64,000 nucleotides of DNA from the NCBI GenBank assembly GCA_021401465.1, contig JADDMT010000060.1, forward strand, positions 120,953-184,952, in the 5' to 3' direction. Positions 56,704 to 64,000 of the stretch are shown here, one piece after another. How positions within the stretch are numbered: the first letter of the stretch is position 1; every line of letters starts with the position of its first letter. The notes under the pieces are model-generated. The model was not told the origin of the DNA. It worked only from the letters and a program-made list of their open reading frames with translations, and made no database searches. Made by a program: the position numbers and the translations under genes. This DNA comes from Teratosphaeria epicoccoides (lineage: Eukaryota; Ascomycota; Dothideomycetes; Mycosphaerellales; Teratosphaeriaceae).

Positions 56704-56974
56704 TATGCAGACTGTTGAGCGTCTTTAACGAGCGAGACGTGCCGCGATTTCGACGACATCCTTATCATTGTACGAACACGGAGAATTTGGCGACATGTTG
56801 GTATCTGCTTGAGTCAGCGAGTGTTGTTTTCCCGGCGGAGCCCTGTCGCGAGTTTGGACCCTGCGTTGCCGCTCAGGGAGGATTTCTTTATATTTCAACA
56901 ATCAACACTGTCTTCACGCGTCACGACAGCATTGAGTGAGAGGTCTGAGGCATTGGCTGACCAGACTCGCCAGG
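56704..56974. promoter_or_regulatory. 271-bp bidirectional promoter
   Basis: Only 271 bp separate the ATG of the minus-strand HECT_2-type gene from the ATG of ERG26, so control elements are probably shared. A TATA-like ctttatattt lies near 56886, about 85 bp before the ERG26 start. Confidence 0.5.
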
Positions 56975-58120
56975 ATGGTACAAGAGAAGGCTAAGCTTGG
57001 ACATGTGCTGGTGACTGGAGGATGTGGATTTTTGGGCAACCACATCGTCACGCTATTGTCAAGACGAGGCGCATGCGACCAGATCTCGAGTCTGGACATA
57101 AAGCCTCCGCTACAGCCAGTGGCAGGCGTCCATTATGAGACTGACGACATTAACGACCACGACTCCATGCTGAAGCTGTTTGGCAAGCTGAAGCCGGACG
57201 CCGTCATACATACCGCCTCTCCTCACGCCTTCACAGGTACCAAGGAGCTCTTCTACAAAGTCAACGTAGCCGGCACCAAAAACCTCATCCGCGTCGCGCA
57301 AGGTAGCAACGTCAAGGCTTTCATCTTCACCTCTTCCGCCTCCGTGATTCATGACCAGCGCTCCGACCTCATAAATGCCGATGAGACCTATCCGCTCATC
57401 ATCGGGAAGGAGCAGCCTTCGTACTATACCGAGACCAAAGCTCTCGCAGAAATAGAGGTCCTCGCCGCTAATCGGACCCCTTCGCACCCAAAGTTTCTCA
57501 CCGCTGCTATTCGTCCTTCTGGCATATTCGGGGTAGGCGACGTGCAAATGCTCCCACCTGGTCTTTCCGCATACTACAGCGGCCAGACGAAGGTCCAGAT
57601 CGGCACCAACGAGAATCTCTTCGACTTCACCGAGGTCGAGAACGTAGCACACGCCCACCACCTCGCTCTGGCAGCTCTCCTCGCGACCGCCGACCGAGAA
57701 GCGAAGGGCCAGGCTCTGCCCCTCGACAACGAGAAGGTCGACGGCGAAGCCTTCTTCATCACCAACGACACACCTCTCTACTTCTTCGACTTTGCGCGAT
57801 CATGCTGGGCAGCCGCAGGAGACAAAACAGACCCGTCGCAAGTCTGGGTGCTGTCGAAAGATTTTGGGATGTTGGTAGCGAGGCTGATGGGCTGGGTTTA
57901 CTGGTTATTCAGGCTAGGGAAGCCGACGCTGGGGCTTGATGCGGTGAAGTTTATGTGCATGACGCGATACTACAACATTGACAAGGCGAAGAGGCGGCTG
58001 GGTTACAAGCCGGTGATCAGTCTGGATACTGGAGTACGGAGGGGAGTTAAGGATGCGCTGTATCGGGGAGTGGTCAAAGGACAGCCGATGGAGCTGAAAG
58101 GGAAGAAGTATGACGAGTAG
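56975..58120 (+). CDS. ERG26: sterol-4-alpha-carboxylate 3-dehydrogenase (C-3 sterol dehydrogenase)
   Basis: Enzyme of ergosterol synthesis. It oxidatively decarboxylates the 4-carboxysterol made by ERG25, and its 3-keto product is reduced by ERG27 in the endoplasmic reticulum. One exon, 381 residues from ATG 56975; the open frame extends 13 codons upstream but without ATG. The NAD-binding Rossmann motif TGGCGFLG is at residues 14-21. The 3-beta-HSD family parts are VIHTASP, NVAGTKNLI and FIFTSSASV, and the catalytic YxxxK is Y151-T-E-T-K155. AIRPSGIFGVGD and the DFTEVENVAHAHHLA block follow, then FFITNDTPLYFFDF. Hydrophobic residues near 295-315 (VARLMGWVYWLFRLGK) could associate with the membrane. 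The end is KGKKYDE. Orthology rests on recognising the fungal ERG26 pattern; other 3-beta-HSD paralogues are the alternative. Confidence 0.85.
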   Translation: MVQEKAKLGHVLVTGGCGFLGNHIVTLLSRRGACDQISSLDIKPPLQPVAGVHYETDDINDHDSMLKLFGKLKPDAVIHTASPHAFTGTKELFYKVNVAGTKNLIRVAQGSNVKAFIFTSSASVIHDQRSDLINADETYPLIIGKEQPSYYTETKALAEIEVLAANRTPSHPKFLTAAIRPSGIFGVGDVQMLPPGLSAYYSGQTKVQIGTNENLFDFTEVENVAHAHHLALAALLATADREAKGQALPLDNEKVDGEAFFITNDTPLYFFDFARSCWAAAGDKTDPSQVWVLSKDFGMLVARLMGWVYWLFRLGKPTLGLDAVKFMCMTRYYNIDKAKRRLGYKPVISLDTGVRRGVKDALYRGVVKGQPMELKGKKYDE

Positions 58121-59004
58121 GCAGCAATTTAGATGCATTAGGCTCGGTGCAGCGGATCGATCAGTGCGCCAAGTGACGCCTGCGAACGAAGTCGCTGTCA
58201 AATTTCAGACCAAAAGCAACAAGGACGAGACGATATTGCTGGCATTGGAGCAGCACAACGTGCTGATCCAGTTATGTTAGCAAGGCGAGCATCTGCAATC
58301 ACCACGCTGTACAAGCAGACCTCATTCTCTGACGGCAATCGGTACCCATCTGCATTCCACGCCCATCAATGCTTTGTCTCTGGTGCGTGTCTAGACAAGG
58401 ACTCTATGCGCTTACATGAATGTCGAACAAAGAACGACCCCGTTGCCAAGTGTCCCAATGGCTAACGTGAGCCGCGTTCGGAAAATGTGATGAGGTGAGC
58501 CAGTATCAAGAGTGTGCTCGCTATGATTACAAGCACAATTGTGGATGACAGGAGAATGGATGAGACTGGTGGTGGCGTGTACATGTGCTTACTGCTCTCC
58601 CGAATCCAACAAATGGAGGCATTCTCGAACGACTTTGCCGGCCTTCCGATCATCGTGAGCGACTACGATGCCATCTTTCGAAGACCATCCATGGAGCTTC
58701 TGCTGAACGGGGCCACGAGTCGGGAAGCATCAACCACGAATCTGGGAGCTGAAGAACGCTCTAGCCCGTCACTCTCAACAGAGAGCGTAACCCCAACACT
58801 GACGGGTGAACAGCCTCCGACACAATTCTTCACTCGCCTTGCGGACTTCGCGGACTTTGCCGGAGCGCTCTGGAGCAAGTTGACGGCAAGCATGAAGTGC
58901 AAGATCCGGATTGTTTGTGTGGAAATGCTGAGACGGGTCGACGAGCCGAGGGAGAAGGAAAAGGTCGCGTGGTTGTGCGATGATGATGCCAGGTTCCTGG
59001 ATTG
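58121..59004. other. uncertain region with a possible small open frame
   Basis: A plus-strand frame from ATG 58523 to 59005 gives about 160 residues, with RIQQMEAFSNDFAGLPIIVS and a later FFTRLADFADFAGALW. On the minus strand, 58653-58462 encodes one strongly hydrophobic segment, SSTIVLVIIASTLLILAHLI. The two overlap, so at most one is real. I recognise neither. Confidence 0.25.
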
Positions 59005-59107
59005 ATCGGGTAGAGCATAGATCGGGTAGAGCATAGATCGGGTAGAGCATAGATCGGGTAGAGCATAGATCGGGTAGAGCATAGATCGGGTAGAGCATAG
59101 ATCGGGT
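59005..59107. repeat. 16-bp minisatellite, 6.4 identical copies
   Basis: The unit ATCGGGTAGAGCATAG occurs six times without a mismatch from 59005 to 59100, followed by a partial seventh copy to 59107. It lies just beyond the 3' end of the minus-strand gene starting at 59914. The perfect identity points to recent expansion. Confidence 0.95.
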
Positions 59108-59159
59108 GTCCAGATGGTTGTATATTCGTGAAGAAGTAATCTGCAGGAGGGACGACTGC

Positions 59160-59914
59160 TCACTTGATCACATTCCCTCGCAAAGCAGTCTCCATGAGGA
59201 TCTTGTCGTACTGCGCATGTAGCCATTGTACCCACGGGCTCATAGGACCTTGTGCGCTCCCTTCCTTATCCGGTTGCGCAAGTCCGTTGTAGAACACACT
59301 TTTCAGACCGAATTCTGCGACGCCTTCATCTTTCTTGACGTCTACCAGCATCTCGAACAGACCATCTGACTCGCGTACACCAAGGTTCCTGGGGCTGTCG
59401 CCGCAGCGTACGATGATCGATGCCGGGGTCTTCGAGACGACTTCGAAGTGGTCTGTGATTTGCGTGCCGACTGGGTAGTCTGATGTCTTCAGGTCCTTGC
59501 GTTCCCAGAGCTGAGACGCGGTATCAGGGCCTCGGTACTTCTTCTCCAAGAAACGTCTTTGGTATGCGTATCCTATGTGCGAATTAACATAACACCGGAC
59601 AGACTCTGCCATCCTTCTGCGAGCTCACCAAGACCGCCCCAGATACCCTGACAAAACGCTTCTACTAACTTCCCATCCTCCGCCTTCTCGAGTAGCTCCG
59701 GCTTAATCTCATTCAGCGGCACTTTTCTTGTGCAAATGTCTTGTGTTACCGGCGCACTGTTGGGGTTATATCTGGAATAGAGCGTCGAGTTGAAGATATA
59801 ATCCGAGGCGGGAATGGGTGAGATCTTCGAGTGGCGGATAATTGTGATTAGGGATGCGGCGCCGGCAAGAGAGCCATAGCCAGCGATAGCGAGAGATGTG
59901 CGTATGATGCCCAT
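59160..59914 (-). CDS. conserved small membrane-anchored fungal protein, unknown function
   Basis: Exons 59914-59629 and 59572-59160, with a 56-bp intron (gtgagc...cacatag), join as GGL-G|YAYQRRF and give 232 residues. ATG 59914 (MGIIRTSL) directly precedes a hydrophobic segment, AIAGYGSLAGAASLITII, which would serve as a signal anchor. An in-frame ATG at 59932 adds six residues. The remaining part is soluble: DYIFNSTLYSRYNPNSAP, VPLNEIKPELLEK, AFCQGIWGGLGYAYQRRFLE, TSDYPVGTQITDHFEVVS and SPWVQWLHAQYDKILMETAL. The pattern is consistent with a mixed alpha/beta domain of a conserved ascomycete family, but I cannot name it. The intron position and conserved aromatic residues argue for a real gene. 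Confidence 0.7.
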
Positions 59915-60830
59915 AATGTATATGAATGTCAATGGCTATACTGATTTTCAAACATGATGGGGGAGACCTTGGAGCTCGACTCGAAGCTCACCTGGCCGGC
60001 CTCGTTTCGAGTCCAGTCAGGAAACACGTGCGCCCAGAGGCACGTGGCAACGCGAGCGAATGCACCACTAGAGATACAGATTTTTCAGACAGTCAGCGCT
60101 CGCCTTCACCTTGTACGTGCTTCTGCATATCTGTGCCTAGGAACTTGAGCAGCAAATCTACCGGCTGGCCTTGAGTCTTGCACCAGCAGAGCAATTGACC
60201 GTGCTTTTATTTTGAGCTGAAAGACCGCGATCAATGTCAAATCGCGAGCCAAGTGCTTGATGGTATCACCCAGGGAAGCCGCCACCCAAAGGACCTGACC
60301 GACGGAACTCCAGCCACGCGAAGAGAGGTAATATCTCATTCCAGGAGATAATCCGTCAACGGCCGGATCTTTATCAAGCTCACAAGACGCGCAGTCATGA
60401 TCAGACAAGGGAGTGTCCTGTGATTGCCCTTTTTCACCTCTTGCCGACAATTAATGCCGACAATTCATGATATGCCTGGTCATGACTGGGGCAGAGGACC
60501 CAGGGATCAAGCCGGACTCAGGCATCATTTGTCTCTATCTGGCAACAATGTATCGAAATTTCGGTCTTCAAAAACCACGCTCGAGCAAGGCCGCGCTGAG
60601 CCTCACGCCCTTGCCATCCGTGGCTCAGCCGCCGCCGGGAGTTCACACGCGATGAAATGCCATGAGACAGACCGTCGGAAGTTAATTATGGTATCATCGA
60701 GTATGAAAGCGTCGATGGATTTGCCGATAGCACACACGTGACCAAGGTTCTTTTGTGAAATCGACGTCCGCACTCTTTTGCACTCAACATACAAGCTGCT
60801 ATCAAGACAAATCCCGAGCACCAGCTCACC
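59915..60830. other. intergenic region upstream of the small secreted protein gene
   Basis: About 900 bp. No coding frame with support. It should hold the promoter of the secreted protein gene at 60831; no site assigned. Confidence 0.3.
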
Positions 60831-61131
60831 ATGGAGCTTTCCCTCTTCAATATCGCAGCACTTGTAGCTTTCCTCGCTGCCCCCGCCATCGCTCGCGACT
60901 GCCGGTACATAGGGCAAGGAAAACTCTGCTACAGATATGGTGTCGAGCAGCCCTTCGAATGGTTTGTACGTCGTACTCACACCCGTGCTCACCGCAGCGG
61001 CATAAATTGATATCGACGCTTAGTGTTGGGCAAGCAAAGAAGATCCAGAACTATTACTTGGTCCTGAGAACAACAATTGCACATTTCAGGAGTATGCTGA
61101 ATCCGCATACAAATCCTATTGCGTGCGTTGA
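60831..61131 (+). CDS. small secreted cysteine-containing protein, effector candidate
   Basis: Two exons, 60831-60965 and 61024-61131, with a 58-bp intron (donor gtacgt, branch-like aattgat, acceptor gcttag). The codon boundary is preserved exactly, giving 80 residues. Residues 1-22 form a signal peptide: a short polar start, a hydrophobic core (ALVAFLAAPAIA), then AR as a likely cleavage region. The mature part of about 58 residues has five cysteines spread along it, two in exon 1 and three in exon 2, with aromatic residues around them. The last cysteine lies two residues from the C-terminus. Without splicing the frame ends within the intron and loses three cysteines. No family is recognised. 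Small size, secretion signal, cysteines and a RIP-scarred repeat block 1 kb away are usual marks of fungal effector candidates; that role is inference. Confidence 0.6.
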
Positions 61132-62139
61132 ACTCCCACATCTCATTTGAGACAAGGCTTTTCAAGCTGATGATTTGTGCTATGAAGTGCTCCGAGTGGG
61201 GCCAGTAGACCATCTTGTTCGGTTCGGTCAACGTTGTTGCCGATGGGCCAAACAATAGTTCGGCTTAGTCGACGTCCGTCGCTTGAGGGTGGCTACTTTA
61301 AATATACTGGAGAATTAGCATTCGACCGCCTTTCCTTGCTTGAGGCTTTGCTCATGCTCTGCGGCTCGACATTTTTGGCCAGGCTGGAGGCGAGTCGGTC
61401 AGCTCCCTGCGGGTATTGACAATGGGCGTCCAGTACACACACGCCTGAGACGCTCCTCAACAGCAGCCCGACGTCCAGCACGTTCTTGATGGCTTTGACA
61501 ACCCAAGTGACGAAGGCTTTCGAGACAGCCAGTCCCGAAAAGACAAATGGTCGTCGTGGATGGCCACGATGATTGGATGTGCTGAGTCTCTTTGGGTTGC
61601 GAGACTTGCGCTGCATTCCGCAGACTAAGAGGAAGCTTTCGTTTTGTCCTTTCGAATGTTGTATGATATTGATTGAGACCGCGATGTGGTTTCGGAAGCT
61701 CTGGCAGTGGGTAGTCTGGTTTACCAAGAGAGCGAGGGTGTTACTTGTACATTGCGGAGAGCTTCCCATTGTCTAGCGTCCTCATAGCTTCATTTCGACA
61801 TTTCTGTACTACGGTCATATCGAAGATTGGGATCTTCTGAGCTCGCTCGTATCGATTCCATACACCTGACACAGACCAGACGGGGGTGATGAAGCCGACA
61901 TTGCATGCGTAGCGAAGACGCTAGCTTCTCGCCGCTTGGTCTTCCTCACGAATTCCACTGCCACATGTACCTTGCTATGTCACGCTCATCTTGGATGATT
62001 CGGGCCGATAGTCGTTGCATCCCCTTTCATGCATCAACCATAGATTCATAACAATATTCCAAGCTAGACAATGTTAGCACTAAGTGAAAGCCCTTTTCGT
62101 GCTCTTAAGAGTGATGTCTTCAGATCTCCAAACATGTCA
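61132..62139. other. gene-poor flank of the repeat island
   Basis: A minus-strand open frame (61769-61293, about 158 residues) has no recognisable domain, but includes a mildly hydrophobic FVTWVVKAIKNVLDVGLLL. I do not consider it supported. The sequence becomes progressively AT-rich after about 62040. Confidence 0.25.
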
Positions 62140-62306
62140 CACAATCACGACAGAAAGTTAAAACTCAAAAAAGACATACTAAAGAAGAACTAAATTAGAG
62201 CCTTTAAATTAGAAGTCCTGCGTAGTAGGTTTTAGAAGGACTAAGGAGCTAACATTTGTACTTAGTAGCATATAGTACTGAGGGCAATAACTAATATGGT
62301 TATAAG

Positions 62307-62474
62307 GCTATATAATAGTCAAAATATCTTATAGTATAACAGAGTAATCTAACCTTTTAATAGGTACAAGATAGCTGATGTAGATGTAAAGCTACATGAT
62401 AACAAAAAAATCTCGTAATATTATAGAGTAATCTAACCTTTTAATAGGTATAAGATAGTACTACTAGGCCCTTA
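62307..62474. repeat. 84-bp tandem duplication, diverged
   Basis: Two units offset by 84 bp (62307-62390 and 62391-62474). A 34-bp core beginning agagtaatctaacc is identical except one base (62341-62374 and 62425-62458); the rest has drifted, mostly at C/T positions. Confidence 0.85.
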
Positions 62475-62790
62475 GGCCTAGCATAGGCCTTAGCCTATGC
62501 GGAGATTAGTCTATTTAGGAGGCAAAGCTAACTGTTAGGGCCTATGTAGTCAGGGCTTAGCTTATAAGTGCGATATAGTGTTACTGACCTCGCTATCGAC
62601 TACGCCTAAAGAGGTATAGTCGAACCATGTAGGGCAATTATTCTTTAGAGAGGCAACAGTAAACAGGAACGATGCAATCTAAAGGGAACAAAGGTTAAAT
62701 TCTAATTAGTGAGATGATAACATGAGTTGAACGCGTTCGAGCCATAAGGGCATCTCAGCGTTCCTAAATACATAGGAGACATTAGTGTGT

Positions 62791-62819
62791 GACAGAGCAT
62801 GTCTCTGTTATGCTCTGTC
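62791..62819. repeat. perfect 10-bp inverted repeat (hairpin)
   Basis: GACAGAGCAT at 62791-62800 pairs with ATGCTCTGTC at 62810-62819 around a 9-base loop. Further ACAGAGAC copies follow nearby (about 62844-62905), so the element is part of a locally repetitive stretch. Confidence 0.9.
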
Positions 62820-62970
62820 AGAAGCTGTGCTCCGACAGAGACAGTCTCTGTTGCTAAGCCATGGTCTCTGTCTTGGCTTCTCTAGAAGCTTCTAAAACAG
62901 AGACATATTGTATGACTCAGATCATGTGACTCAGAGCGTGTGACTCATAGTGTGTGACTTACAACTCTTC

Positions 62971-63012
62971 TGTTACGGCCTTTACAGTGTTCTATAACAC
63001 CGTTCCGTAACA
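62971..63012. repeat. nested 42-bp palindrome, TGTTACGG...CCGTAACA
   Basis: Outer arms TGTTACGG (62971-62978) and CCGTAACA (63005-63012) are perfect inverted repeats. Inside, GTGTT and AACAC (62988-63001) pair around CTAT. TG...CA ends of this kind occur at LTR termini of fungal retroelements, so this may be an LTR edge or a solo-LTR fragment. Confidence 0.8.
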
Positions 63013-63725
63013 TATAGCTACGAGGTAGCTATAGGGCTCCTCTCTCTTATTAATCACTATTAGTACCTACGCATAGTATCCCTGTCTATTGACTGTTCCC
63101 TTGCTACTTCCTACTCATGTAGATACTTCCTAGTATCGAACTAAGTAGCTCTTATAGTGTAATTAATCTTGCTCCTAGAGTAAGTAGCTTTAGGGATGCG
63201 ATAGTAGACAGAGTAATAGAAGCGGTCCTATTAAACGACCGCAATGCTATCACGTAAGGCGCAGATGTACCTATTAAGGAGTACATCTTACTCGCACAAG
63301 TTCACTAGGATGCTCTAGTGTAGCAGAGAGAGCTTACGTAGCTAGAAGGTGAGATTACGCTCCTAGAGAACTAGAACGCTACGGAAGAAGATAGCGTAAG
63401 GACACTAAGCACTACCTTGACAGAAGCAAGTGCGAGGCGCAGGAGAAGCACTAGTAGCTCTGTAGCGAACCGCGCAAGAAGCGTAATTTACAACTAAGGT
63501 TGCTAACGCGGTATAGTAGCTAGAACCTACGCTGATATTACGCCTATGTACATGACTATAAGCTTAGAAAGAAGAATGCGCTAGACTAATTTCCTACTAA
63601 TGAAGAACTAGTTCACTAGGCAATGTAGTACCTTGAAGGCGACATGTAAGAAACTGTCAAGACAGGGATATGCTAGCATTAGGGTGCATCGGGTTTCACC
63701 AAAGCCGACGCCAAGCCGACGCTAG

Positions 63726-63809
63726 TTCTTGATTAGGCTTACTGTGTCACGATCAAGTTTAGCGTCAGACGGCACAGCCTCCGCTAAGTGCACTATACCT
63801 AATCAAGAA
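63726..63809. repeat. 12-bp perfect inverted repeat bounding 84 bp
   Basis: TTCTTGATTAGG at 63726-63737 and its exact reverse complement CCTAATCAAGAA at 63798-63809 enclose 60 bp. The size is that of a miniature inverted-repeat element or a transposon-terminal hairpin. No clear target-site duplication is visible. Confidence 0.8.
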
Positions 63810-63819
63810 TAAAGCTCCC

Positions 63820-64000
63820 TAGTTGATGAGTAATCTACACACTTCTAGAAGGTACTATTGATTAATAATTGATGGTCTAGAATCAGTTGATTTCTAATCA
63901 ATAGAAGACTCTAGAATGTGCATTTAGAGGATAAATAGGGCAGCTTCTACCCACAGGTAGAATCAATCAATCAAGCAATTCACAGTATCAATTCAGCAGC
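63820..64000 (+). mobile_element. LTR-like sequence, 5' part, running off the window
   Basis: From about 63820 (tagttgatgagtaatctaca) the sequence resembles the U3-R part of a fungal copia-type LTR: three TCTAGA words, a perfect 10-bp inverted repeat (63855-63864 with 63895-63904), a TATA-like ataaatag at 63931, then a CT-rich leader and tcaatcaatcaagcaatt. The RIP-like base bias seen upstream is weaker here. The right end is outside the window, so the class is tentative. Confidence 0.45.

Larger units (their letters stand above)
62140..63660. mobile_element. degraded transposon island with RIP-like mutation
   Basis: Base composition shifts abruptly to AT-rich with very many TA, TAG and CTA words, unlike the preceding 62 kb. 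No frame is open for long. In 63280-63650 one plus-strand frame reads as a charged, Gln/Glu/Leu-rich helical sequence, in which most of the stops are TAG, with two TAA, at places where CAG or CAA (Gln) would suit. This is the pattern expected of CpA to TpA repeat-induced point mutation on a former transposon ORF. The element class cannot be fixed from what remains. Confidence 0.65.

Noticed and set aside
58775..59235. Minus-strand proteins made of a repeated LCSTRSMLYPIYALPD-type sequence
   Set aside because: They are translations of the 16-bp minisatellite and share no codon bias with real genes nearby.
61293..61769. Minus-strand 158-residue open frame
   Set aside because: No domain, no clear start context, and it lies in the gene-poor flank of the repeat island.

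Overview
The window is nuclear DNA from a filamentous ascomycete. Genes carry short GT-AG introns (mostly 55-110 bp), and the set is typically fungal: RfeC-type C2H2 and Zn2Cys6 transcription factors, a Rad53/MUS-59-type FHA kinase, ERG26, MFS pumps and a Baeyer-Villiger-type monooxygenase. The right end is an AT-rich block of repeats that looks degraded by RIP (repeat-induced point mutation, C to T in CpA). A Dothideomycete such as a Mycosphaerellaceae relative fits the gene set, but that placement is inference.

Left third (1-22 kb): the 3' part of an MFS drug-type transporter that enters from outside the window; a small conserved fungal protein; a ricin-B-like/coiled-coil gene; a CPA2-type cation/proton antiporter; a secreted PHB-depolymerase/feruloyl-esterase-type hydrolase; a second MFS transporter; a 14-copy 21-bp minisatellite; a PAPS-independent arylsulfotransferase-like protein; a P-loop sulfotransferase-like protein; and a HUL4-type HECT ubiquitin ligase.

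Middle (23-45 kb): mostly housekeeping. Ribosomal protein eL15, a Zn2Cys6 factor interrupted by one in-frame stop, mitochondrial 1-Cys peroxiredoxin, the TFIID subunit TAF1, a proline-rich RGG protein, the DEDDh RNA exonuclease REX1, a conserved membrane/coiled-coil protein, and a six-exon flavin monooxygenase with a possible NTF2-like relic beyond it.

Right third (45-64 kb): a Rad53-type checkpoint kinase with two FHA domains, a five-exon RfeC-like transcription factor, an unknown basic protein, a HECT_2/IPA1-type E2-binding protein divergent from ERG26, a 16-bp minisatellite, a small conserved membrane-anchored protein, and a two-exon small secreted cysteine-containing protein. From about 62.1 kb the DNA becomes AT-rich and full of stops, direct repeats and perfect hairpins. 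It ends in an LTR-like sequence with a TATA box. The secreted protein next to a RIP-scarred transposon island is the typical setting of a fungal effector candidate.

Spliced coordinates were worked out by hand from GT/AG sites, frame continuity and recalled family sequences. No alignment or database search was run.
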